A DNA stretch of 64,000 nt from CAZMGT01 sp964565895 (GTDB lineage Bacteria > Armatimonadota > Zipacnadia > UBA1398 > CAZMGT01): positions 13,208 through 77,207 of the forward strand of contig CAZMGT010000010.1 in assembly GCA_964565895.1 (NCBI GenBank). Direction: 5' to 3'. Positions 16,601 to 24,366 of the stretch are shown piece by piece. Numbering within the stretch: position 1 is the first letter of the stretch; each line of letters begins with the position of its first letter. Made by a program: the position numbers and the translations under genes. Below the pieces are notes generated by a model. The model was not told where the DNA came from. It saw nothing but the letters and a program-made list of their open reading frames with translations, and did no database searches.

Positions 16601-18857
16601 TCGAGGCCACCGTCCCGTCGCCGTCCACATCCCAGTCGTACTCGTAGCAAATCCCGGGATAGCCCCGGCAGTACTCCATGCTGTCCCCGTCCTCGTCGGC
16701 GTCCGCGGTGTTCGTGGGGTCCGTCGCCCAGTAATAAACGTTGGCGATCTCCGCGTTTGCCGGGTCGGGGCTGAGCGTCGTATGGTTGCGCGCGCGAACG
16801 ATCATCCCCGTCTCCGTGGTCAGCCCGAGGGGCGGCTGATGCCTCGGGATGGACACGAAAATCGCCGGCTGCCGCTGGTCTTCCGTGGCGCTCGGGTCGT
16901 CTTCGTCGCCCTGCTCCTGCGCGGCGTGGCCATATTGCGTGCTCCACCAGTTGCCGCTGGCCTCGCTCTCGTTAAACCCGGCAATGTCGTTGTTGCTGTC
17001 GCGCCAGGGCAGCGCGGGCAGACCCCCGCGGGCAAGGTCGATCTGCCGGTAGCTCACGGACACGTTCTCCGCGCCGATCGGGGGCAGCGTGGCGTTGGGC
17101 AGGCTGTTCAGCCGGAAGTCGAACGACGGCGTGCGGAACTGGTTCACGATGGACAGCGGCGCCCGCGAGGCGCGCACCCGCCCCACGCCGATCTCCCACT
17201 GCGGGTTCGTCGGGTCGCGCCGGCGGACGAAGTCCGCGTGCGAGCGGTTTTCGATAAACAGGTAGGCCTTGGCGTTGGGGTTCCCGGCAAGCGTGCCCGT
17301 GTACTGCACGGTGTGCCCGTGGTTCGTCTGCCCCAGGTCGAGCACGGGCAGGCGCCAGCCATAGCCGTGGCGGTCGCCGTCTTTGTCGTACTTCGCGGAG
17401 AAGGTGCTTAGGTCAATGGTAAAGTAGTCGCGGTTGCCGTTGGCCAGGTCATAGCGGTGATTGTCGCCGATGGGCTGGTTGATGGCGTCTGTGTCCTCCG
17501 CCGTGTGGTGTGCGTAAAAGCTGCGCACCTCGCCCGCGTTGGCGGCGATTTGCCGCACCTCGAGGTTCAGCGGATGGCGCACGCCGAAATAGGCGTGCAC
17601 GCCGTCCGGGTTAGACCAAAGCAGGCCCTTCACGGGCACGGCAAACGCGTTTTGGTCGTCGGCGGTGCCCAAAATGCCGTCCGCGCCCGCGGGGTTGACC
17701 ACCGGCCCCGGGAGCTGGCCGTAAAACCCCGGCCCGACGACGTCCTTGTCCCACCCCACCCAGGGAATGCGCACCTCGCGAATGCGATACCACCCGGGCA
17801 CCCAGGGCACGTCAATGTTGCGCTGGGCCACGGGGGCCACGAACCCCGGCGCGCTCGCTTCGTTGGCGATCGCCTGAGCGTCCGCGGGCAGCTCCCGCTC
17901 AAACCGCCCCCCTCGGCCGTTCATATCCGGCGCGCGGGTTATCGGCCACGGCCCGATAAACAGCTCATACAGCCGCGCCCGCCGCTTGGATATGTTGGAG
18001 TTGGGGTTGCTTGAGTCAAACGGTATCTCCGTGCTCTGGTCGAACTGGTCTACGCTTAGGGGAAACGTTCCCGCGTAGTTGCTCAGCCCGCGATAGTTCT
18101 TAAACCCGCCCCAGACATAGCGCACGATAACCGCCGTAGGCAGCCGCCCGCGCAGCGCGGACAGCCCCCCTACGCTAACCTCCTGCCACTGCGTCATCGG
18201 CGGGTTGCCGCGGAAGTAGCGGATGGGCTTCTTGTGCGACGCCCCTTTCGTCCCGTCCGGGTCCTCCGGGTCTATCCCGGCGTGCGTGGCCAGGTCCTCG
18301 TTGGGGACACTGTCCATCGTCCCGTCGGGGTCGTACTCCTGAAAGTCCAGGTCGCGCGAGGCGAGCACCCCGTTGGTGAGGAAGATCGTCTGGCTCTGCA
18401 GGCCGTCGGTGTGCGGATCCATGTCCGGCCCATCGAGGACGAGTATTGCCCCGTGGTTGGCGAGGAAAATGTTCTCAAACCCGCGGCGGGGCGGCGGGCC
18501 CGGAGGAAACGCGTTCCCGCCCACCGCCTCCTCCAAGTCCTGCGAGGTAATGAGCACCTCGACGACGATTTGCACATAGTCGCCCCAGCGGAACAGGCAC
18601 ACCTTCTCCGCGTTCCCGTCGCGGTCAACGTCTATGCTTTGCAAAATATCGCTTTCCCCTGTGGCCCCCGGCTTGGGCGGCCAGGAGTCGTTAACTTCCT
18701 TCCACGTCTTGCTCTGCCAGTCGAAGGTGCGATAGGCCACCACCCGGGCAATGGGCACACCGTGCGCGGGCAGCGTGCTCCAGAGCAACGCCACGCCGGC
18801 AAGCGCCCACAGCCAGCCGACAACCAGCCTGCGCTTTGCGCCTCCGCTTGCGTTCAT
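13683..18857 (-). CDS. Giant exported protein of unknown function in the pilus cluster (1724 residues)
   Basis: The ATG at 18857 is preferred over a GTG at 18887 because GAGGGAGAG precedes it; it opens a clear signal peptide (MNASGGAKRRLVVGWLWALA). I do not recognise the family. The protein is rich in Asp/Asn/Pro/Trp and carries several calcium-loop-like motifs (DVDRDGNAEK, DVDGDGTVAS, DVNGNGRLD, DLNHNGQFD). The C-terminal half, with DPYVFSDYYARDANGD and ILFSG-like repeats, suggests beta-propeller or beta-sandwich folds. A strand module (VEVDPTIGLVRFVDP) is shared with neighbouring pilus proteins. It follows the PilY1-position gene by 33 bases and is probably the last gene of that unit. I infer a cell-surface or pilus-associated adhesin-like protein. 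Confidence 0.7.
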   Translation of the reverse strand: MNASGGAKRRLVVGWLWALAGVALLWSTLPAHGVPIARVVAYRTFDWQSKTWKEVNDSWPPKPGATGESDILQSIDVDRDGNAEKVCLFRWGDYVQIVVEVLITSQDLEEAVGGNAFPPGPPPRRGFENIFLANHGAILVLDGPDMDPHTDGLQSQTIFLTNGVLASRDLDFQEYDPDGTMDSVPNEDLATHAGIDPEDPDGTKGASHKKPIRYFRGNPPMTQWQEVSVGGLSALRGRLPTAVIVRYVWGGFKNYRGLSNYAGTFPLSVDQFDQSTEIPFDSSNPNSNISKRRARLYELFIGPWPITRAPDMNGRGGRFERELPADAQAIANEASAPGFVAPVAQRNIDVPWVPGWYRIREVRIPWVGWDKDVVGPGFYGQLPGPVVNPAGADGILGTADDQNAFAVPVKGLLWSNPDGVHAYFGVRHPLNLEVRQIAANAGEVRSFYAHHTAEDTDAINQPIGDNHRYDLANGNRDYFTIDLSTFSAKYDKDGDRHGYGWRLPVLDLGQTNHGHTVQYTGTLAGNPNAKAYLFIENRSHADFVRRRDPTNPQWEIGVGRVRASRAPLSIVNQFRTPSFDFRLNSLPNATLPPIGAENVSVSYRQIDLARGGLPALPWRDSNNDIAGFNESEASGNWWSTQYGHAAQEQGDEDDPSATEDQRQPAIFVSIPRHQPPLGLTTETGMIVRARNHTTLSPDPANAEIANVYYWATDPTNTADADEDGDSMEYCRGYPGICYEYDWDVDGDGTVASSEGRTIDGDRHMMRIYIDVNGNGRLDLANLEKYREAINYTGANAEWVHATASRYLFEEPYRTFEIRLQVQPDPDVRLTTEVVDLGVAPHDRWGDPPHPRHRTDYYVLPFANEGNVPLGIVPSVWGNRASRPIGGVDIWPMSHLISQDAEAGITLGGDRLLETNHGGKQWSINSAPPGSAVGDVLVFIDDDSDGLASASEVRHAKIRLALPPGTPLGTYYGVLQAYMDLNHNGQFDLATDKMTAQGCQVKIRVTEAPLPAAYSEGGGPFDPEAVDPADPSTWAGRAPTVPNINTNAAEIAPAVWLDTTLSNDGFADYANGFGTIRLVFSSNRAGLVDPADDIPDDAYDLYLVKLLPTQDPSGAFYYPQPGDPMLIVGKPAVAADPANVQPGEIVAPNVGYEVESWVHYAPAWQDPVNPDGSRNLVWFTMVKWVNAATGEILVIGYVGHGTYTPAAPGDPALGTWTLGNPTYYALGPETVYCPRAVSLADDPATAADESGLYLFYYTGSGQKRRLMWTRFLSDGTFGGRRELGVMTRLSRRGAAVTRLEGLEWAKDPYVFSDYYARDANGDPVPCLGVLFSGFSRGHNNADIFYTRYLPQVLADPENYTVDAVLDIGGRKFPGTGQVPFPEVVDERLQPVPAEMYREGDPADPNYANPNFGKTAAFIAEHPDWWITFDNNGQVDNMTITVGGRDVGPFVADPEGTGLLVHFENNVRTVEVDPTIGLVRFVDPASQPDQSTEVKATYTPLTMRVTTSALNEFEPVGVVLPEQTILVNKDYDPSNNLWQDRTYDLPERLIVLFKRASELGDVSLYWASLSRPLTTNPSGDPSFRRDVVRTDGSMDDTAEYVDERGAAVPLAESLDEYTLSVAVAPYVWFTDVLEVGNELTSPYVPRPGGAATPAPDGQVIGPAVIWMFYGGAGRKSVRDFDPAAASYNFPYAADWDLYYAVFSPRQAPHVFEVSYSWQLDEGAVTP

Positions 18858-18890
18858 CGGGCATCTCTCCCTCTGCCGACCCCGCACCAG

Positions 18891-21800
18891 CTACTGGCTT
18901 ACCGGGTCACGAGTGGCGCACAGGGGCTGCTTGAAGCGATACGTGCTCGCCTCGGAGGTGGGGATCGAGCTTAGCCCCGTCGCCCCGGAGCTGCGCGTCC
19001 CCAAATACGGCCGCGGCTCCAACGCCCCCGGCGCCAGAGCATAGGCGCTCGGCTGCGGGGCGACCATCGCCGCTACGCTTACCCCCACCGCCGACGGATC
19101 GAGCAGCAGCACCTCGCCCTTCGACTCGTGACCGTTAACCACCAAATATTTCCCGTCGCGCTGATACTCTACGTATACCGGGCGGAAGTAGGCGAAGTAG
19201 TTCGGCCCCGCGCCCGTGTAGTCCACCGGATACGCCGAGCCCCCGACAGCCTCCATCGCCGCCATGAGGTCCACATATGTCTCCGCCCCGGGGAGCGGGT
19301 TTTCGAGATCCTGCCGCGCCAAAAACGCCCACTGCGCGCCGTAGCTGTAGCCATCGCTGAGGTCCGTATCGGGCAGGGCAATAATCGCCTTCCCCTTCCC
19401 CGCGGCAATGTCCGGAACAAGGCCGCTCTCCGCGCCCACCGCGGGAATATACTCCACGGGATAGATCCCCTCGTCGTCGGCGATCGTCAGGTGATACACG
19501 GCGATGGACGGGTCGTTCGCGTCGCGCGTAACCCAGCAGTCGACGTGGTTAATGTGCTCCAGGGTTTTAAAGCGCACGGGCGGCTCGCCCGTAGGCGCGC
19601 CCGTGTCGTCGCGGGGCAGGACCCACAGGTCGGAAAACGCCCACTCGATCTGCGGCGTCACGGGCACCGGCCCGCTGCCCCCCACGCGCCCCAGCTTGAC
19701 CACCGACGCCCCTTCGCCGAGCTGGCGCGTCAGCGGCGAGCCATCCGGCGCCGCAGGATCCGGCTCGTCCCCGGGCACGGTGGACAGCCGATAGCCGTTC
19801 ATCCCCGCTACGACCCCGCCGAAGTCAAACAGCGCGCCGGAGTTGGGATACTTGATCGGCCGGCAGGAGATATAGGTATACTCCCCGGCGCGGATGATCG
19901 TCTGCCCGTCTTCGTCGAGCACCACCTGGTTCGGGTCGGAGACCCAGTACAGATACTTCTGCACCTCGTTCGTGGTGCTCGCCGCGCCGATGGGCACCTT
20001 GGACACGAGGCAGAGCACCCGGCTGTGCCCGCTGTCGGCGATCGTCGTCATTTGAAACTCATACGCCGTGCCGTCGCTGGGGTCCACGCCCTCATATTCC
20101 CAGCGCACGGCATCCGTGGGCCGGCTCAGGCTCCACGGCTCGCCCTGAGGCAGGGAGACGAAGTTCGGGTCGCGCAAAAACGCCTGCTCCGGCCCCCCGC
20201 CTTGGCCGGAAAGGTCGATGTTCTCGCAGCGCCAGGTAATGTTCCCCGAGGTGTCGATCTCAATCACCCGGTCGTTCTCCGGGTCGGCGACGAGGAACGA
20301 GTTCTTGCGATAGGTGCTTAGCGCTTGGATGGAGCGCGGGCGAACAACGCCCTTCGTCCGGCACACGCCCTGGCCCGGGGTTGTCCCCGTGCCTTGGAAC
20401 TCCGTAAAGCTCGCCGCGGGAACCTCGATCACCGGGCTCCCCGCGCTGTCCAGGCCGAGGATGCGCCCGTGGTCGCCGACGAGCGTGCGCACGGCCTCGG
20501 CCTCGAACACGCGCAGGTTCCAAACCCGCGGGTCCTCCTCCACGGAGACCTTCGCCAACTGCCCCCCGGCGACGAGCGGCGAGCCGAGCTCGAAGCTCGC
20601 CGGCCCGATCTTGCGCACGGAAAGCAGGTCGTAGTTCGGGTTGCACATCCCCAAGCTGCCGTCGGCGTCGTAATACTCTAGATACGGGTCGCGCTGCTTA
20701 GCGTCGTCGTAGACATAGGTCTCCCACGGGGGCTCGATGGGCGCGTTGCTCGGCCCCCCGCGCGGGTCGGGCCAGGGCCACGTCGCCCCAGGCCACGGCT
20801 CGTTTACCGTGTCCAGGTAAACCGAATCGCGCGGGTCGAGCGCAAACACCGCGAGAAACTCGTCCGCGACATCGGGCGTTGCCGGGTCGCCGTCGTCGTC
20901 ATAGACGAGGTTAAAGCTTAAGAACACCTTGTCGCCGGCGATCACCGGCGCCGTGCCGCTCGCGTCGGGCAAGCTGCCCGAAGCCTGCGAGGGCAGGGCG
21001 TCGATGGGCTGGCCCCCCGAGTCGACCGCGGCCACCGTCCCCGCGACGCTCGAGCCACCCTGCACCAAGCACACGTCGTCGCCCAAGTTCGCCGGCGAAA
21101 AGCCGACCACGTCCGCGTCGTAGTCGATATACAGCGGCTGCACCCAAACCTCGCCCGCGTCCCACGACCCGTTGCCGTTGTCGTCGCGGAAGCAGGCGAT
21201 GGCGTTGCCCATCTCCTGCTCCTCGAACACATCGTTGGCGTCTACCGCGCCGTCGTCAAAGTACGGCCGGACGATGTCGAAACCCGTCGCCGTGCTCAGG
21301 CTCGGATAGCACCAACGCACCACCTGGGGAATCTCGTGAAACTCGTGGTAATAGCGCGGGTTGCCCGGCGTCGTCGTGTTGTCGATCCACTGCACGAGCA
21401 CGCGCCGGCCGGAAAACTGCGGGCTGGCGTAAAACCTTATCGTGCGCTCCGCGCGGTTTACCGAGTAGTTATGGATATCGTCCGCCGTGCCTAGCTGCCC
21501 GTCTGCCCCCGCGTCCCACTCGGGGATCTCCATTCCCGAAAGCGCGCAGAACACGTGCACTTGCCAATCCGGGCGCAGCGGGCCGGAGCGCGGCGCAGGC
21601 TTGGAGTCTTGGCCAGACTGGATCTCCGTCCGCCCCTCCGGGTTGCCCAAGTCGATGGTAAAGTCCGCGCCCGTCTCCAGGCAAACGACGCCCGTGTAGC
21701 CGTCTACGGTAACGAACGTCTGGACAATGGCGTCGCCGGCCACCGCCGGCGGAGTGTAGATCGTCCCCCGCGTGTCGAACGTATACTGCAGGTAGCGCTG

Positions 21801-24326
21801 GGCAACCTCGCTCGCCACAGGGTCCGCCGGCGCGCGCAGGGGGTCGGCGTCGCTCCGCGCGAAAACCACCTTCCCCTGATAGCCCTGGGGATAGCCGAAG
21901 TCGTCGAGCAGGTGCACCACGCCGTCGACGCTGGAGAACACCACCTTGCCGTCCACCGTGGCCACCGGCGAGACCGCCGACGGCGCGTCGTAGCGATAGA
22001 TCCACTTCGCCCGCGGGGCAAGCGCCGCGCCCGTCCCCTGGTAGTAGTCGATAACCACCTTCGCCGCCGCCGGGTTGCTGTTCGCCCCCGCGGGCCAGTC
22101 CGCTCCGCTAATGGTCACCGTCTTGCGGTTCGGCCCGATGGTAAAGTTCTTCACATCGCGCCCGTCCGCGCGCACGCGAATCTCGCTGTCGTACGGCGCC
22201 GCGCCACAAATCGAGGCAAACCCCCTAATGCGCCACGTCGCCGTCTCGTCGGAATCAAACGCCCCGTTGCTGTTTGCGTCCCAGTTCTGGCTGGTTAGCG
22301 TCATCTGCTCGTTTTCCGTGCGGAAGACAAGCGCGACGTAGTTGTAGAGCGTCCCCGCGGCATTCGTCCCACTCTGGGTATAGATCACTTCGTCCAGCGC
22401 TCCGGACTCGCGGTCCTCGACAATGGCCACCGTCGGCGCGGCCACCGCCCCCGGGTTGTTCGGGGGCATCCACTGCGCCACGTCGCTGCCGTTGATCACA
22501 TCGAGCACATGCAGCGCGCTGTTTACCGTGGGGACATAGGCATAGCCCCGGGTAACGGTAATCCCCCCGACCACCGGCGCGCCGACGTCGATTACGCCCC
22601 CGGGCCACCCGCCAAACGGCACCCCGCCGGCCATGCGCGCGGGATCGCTCTCGATCCCCCCGCTCGCGCTGCGGGGCAGGGCCTCAAATGCGTAGACGAT
22701 CCCGTTGTGGTCGCCTACGATAACGATGTCCCCGTTCGTCCCGCCCCCCATGGGCACGCGCGCCGTTACCGGCGGCGTGGTAATCACCACCCCAGGGTCG
22801 AACTCGTGATACCACAGCAAATCGTGCGCCGGCCAATCGATCCCCAGCGCCGAGCCTTGCAACCCGTCGTCCGGGTTGTTGTCGCGGTCCATATCGCGCG
22901 AGGGGTCGGCGTCAAGGGCAAGCAGGACCGCGGGGGCGTTCGCCGTAGGCGGGGCGACGACGTAAATTACCCCGTTCGTCACCGTAGGGCTGGACACGAG
23001 CGCGTTGAGCGCCTCTGCCGCGTCGGTGTAGTCCGCGGGGAGGGGGACGATCGTTTCCCGCTGCAGGCGCTCGCTTTCCGCCATGCTTTCCGAGAGCACC
23101 TCGCGCGAGGAGCCCGTATTGCGCGGGGTGTTGCGCCCCGAGGACCACTCCTCGGCCCAGGTGAGCATGTTAAACATGAGGTACATGTCCCCGCGCCAGC
23201 GCGGGTTGGTGTCTGGGTTGGTAAAGTCGTTGCCGCAGAAAATGCCCGAGTTCAGCCCGCTCGGCCCGTTATAGGACAGCCCCCCGCTTACCGTGTCGTT
23301 AATCTTGCACCCAATGTCGCCGGCGCAGACGATAATCCGGCCCCCGCCGAACTTCCCCGCGGCAAGATACGGCCGGCCATAGGGCGCCCACACAGGGTCT
23401 GTGTCGGTGTCATATGCTCCGTTGTTGAGCACGGGAAACAGCGTGCGCCAGTCATATTGCACAATGCGGTAGGACTGCACGAACTTGTCGCCCAGGTTGT
23501 TGCACTCGTACTGCGTCAGCCAGTAGGGGTTGGTGAGCAGCGGGTGTTGCCGGTCCTTAATCACCGCCACGCCGGAGCTCGCCCCGCCCGCGTGAAACTG
23601 CAGCGTTACGGCAAACCCCTGCGCGGCACTCGTGCGCAACTGCCGCGCCGGGTTGTCGTCGCCGTCCCAGTCGATCCCCGGATACCTCGTCCCCGGCGAC
23701 GCCGGCTGGTCCTGGGTATAGTTAAACTCAAACCGCGGGGGCGAGCTGTCGTCCGCCCGACCGATGTTCATCCCCCAGCAGTCATCGACAAACACCTGCC
23801 CGCCGGCATCGATCAGCCGCTTGAGCAGCGCCCGGTCGGCGTCGGTAAACGCGGTCATGCGGTGGTTGGAGATAAACAGCATGTCGTACTTAACGAGCTC
23901 GTCGAAGTTCTCCGGGGTGAGGCGCACCTCCCAATAGGCGCCCATGTTCTTGGTGATCGGGTCGCCTACGTTAAAGTAGGCCAGGCCGGGGTCCGTCCCC
24001 CCGCCCGCGCGGTTAATCCAGCGCCGGCGTATCTCCTCGGTCACCGTGCTCGGGGCGAGGGGGTTGACGAACTCCCACCCCGGGGGCTTTAGCGGCGAGC
24101 GGTTTAGGATGTACCAAACGTGCGGGTCGGGATTCTCCAAGTTGTCCGGGCTAATTCCCTGGCTCGGGTTCTGCATCGCCGAGTCCACAAGCAGGTTGGC
24201 TACCTTAATCTGCCGCTTGCGCTCGGCGTAGCGAAACGATTTTGCGCTCACCGCGGTGCACGCCACCGCGGCCACCACCACAGCCAAAAGCGCTCTGCTC
24301 CAGCCTCTGTTCCCCATATGGATCAC
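18891..24326 (-). CDS. PilY1-like exported protein: GATase-like N-domain plus beta-propeller repeats (1811 residues)
   Basis: The GTG start has AAGGAG 9 bases upstream, and a signal peptide (about 1-28) follows. Residues of about 60-350 look like a DUF4159/GATase-like domain (YDMLFISNHRMTAFTDADRA, LIDAGGQVFVDDCWG, GGGRIIVCAGDIG). From about 420 on there are repeated strand patterns typical of PQQ-like propellers (NGDIVIVGDHNGIVYAFEA, TVDGKVVFSSVDGVVHLLDD, RGTIYTPPAVAGDAIVQT). Calcium-loop-like motifs (DDNGNGSWDAGE, DANSNGAFDSDE) recur. It follows PilV-, PilW- and PilX-like genes, exactly where pilY1 lies in the fimU-pilVWXY1 operon. The PilY1 role (tip adhesin) is inferred from order and propeller; the usual VWA domain is not seen. 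Confidence 0.68.
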   Translation of the reverse strand: MIHMGNRGWSRALLAVVVAAVACTAVSAKSFRYAERKRQIKVANLLVDSAMQNPSQGISPDNLENPDPHVWYILNRSPLKPPGWEFVNPLAPSTVTEEIRRRWINRAGGGTDPGLAYFNVGDPITKNMGAYWEVRLTPENFDELVKYDMLFISNHRMTAFTDADRALLKRLIDAGGQVFVDDCWGMNIGRADDSSPPRFEFNYTQDQPASPGTRYPGIDWDGDDNPARQLRTSAAQGFAVTLQFHAGGASSGVAVIKDRQHPLLTNPYWLTQYECNNLGDKFVQSYRIVQYDWRTLFPVLNNGAYDTDTDPVWAPYGRPYLAAGKFGGGRIIVCAGDIGCKINDTVSGGLSYNGPSGLNSGIFCGNDFTNPDTNPRWRGDMYLMFNMLTWAEEWSSGRNTPRNTGSSREVLSESMAESERLQRETIVPLPADYTDAAEALNALVSSPTVTNGVIYVVAPPTANAPAVLLALDADPSRDMDRDNNPDDGLQGSALGIDWPAHDLLWYHEFDPGVVITTPPVTARVPMGGGTNGDIVIVGDHNGIVYAFEALPRSASGGIESDPARMAGGVPFGGWPGGVIDVGAPVVGGITVTRGYAYVPTVNSALHVLDVINGSDVAQWMPPNNPGAVAAPTVAIVEDRESGALDEVIYTQSGTNAAGTLYNYVALVFRTENEQMTLTSQNWDANSNGAFDSDETATWRIRGFASICGAAPYDSEIRVRADGRDVKNFTIGPNRKTVTISGADWPAGANSNPAAAKVVIDYYQGTGAALAPRAKWIYRYDAPSAVSPVATVDGKVVFSSVDGVVHLLDDFGYPQGYQGKVVFARSDADPLRAPADPVASEVAQRYLQYTFDTRGTIYTPPAVAGDAIVQTFVTVDGYTGVVCLETGADFTIDLGNPEGRTEIQSGQDSKPAPRSGPLRPDWQVHVFCALSGMEIPEWDAGADGQLGTADDIHNYSVNRAERTIRFYASPQFSGRRVLVQWIDNTTTPGNPRYYHEFHEIPQVVRWCYPSLSTATGFDIVRPYFDDGAVDANDVFEEQEMGNAIACFRDDNGNGSWDAGEVWVQPLYIDYDADVVGFSPANLGDDVCLVQGGSSVAGTVAAVDSGGQPIDALPSQASGSLPDASGTAPVIAGDKVFLSFNLVYDDDGDPATPDVADEFLAVFALDPRDSVYLDTVNEPWPGATWPWPDPRGGPSNAPIEPPWETYVYDDAKQRDPYLEYYDADGSLGMCNPNYDLLSVRKIGPASFELGSPLVAGGQLAKVSVEEDPRVWNLRVFEAEAVRTLVGDHGRILGLDSAGSPVIEVPAASFTEFQGTGTTPGQGVCRTKGVVRPRSIQALSTYRKNSFLVADPENDRVIEIDTSGNITWRCENIDLSGQGGGPEQAFLRDPNFVSLPQGEPWSLSRPTDAVRWEYEGVDPSDGTAYEFQMTTIADSGHSRVLCLVSKVPIGAASTTNEVQKYLYWVSDPNQVVLDEDGQTIIRAGEYTYISCRPIKYPNSGALFDFGGVVAGMNGYRLSTVPGDEPDPAAPDGSPLTRQLGEGASVVKLGRVGGSGPVPVTPQIEWAFSDLWVLPRDDTGAPTGEPPVRFKTLEHINHVDCWVTRDANDPSIAVYHLTIADDEGIYPVEYIPAVGAESGLVPDIAAGKGKAIIALPDTDLSDGYSYGAQWAFLARQDLENPLPGAETYVDLMAAMEAVGGSAYPVDYTGAGPNYFAYFRPVYVEYQRDGKYLVVNGHESKGEVLLLDPSAVGVSVAAMVAPQPSAYALAPGALEPRPYLGTRSSGATGLSSIPTSEASTYRFKQPLCATRDPVSQ

Positions 24327-24366
24327 CGTCCACGGCTCCTTGCCGAACGGCGGTTAGCGATCACCG

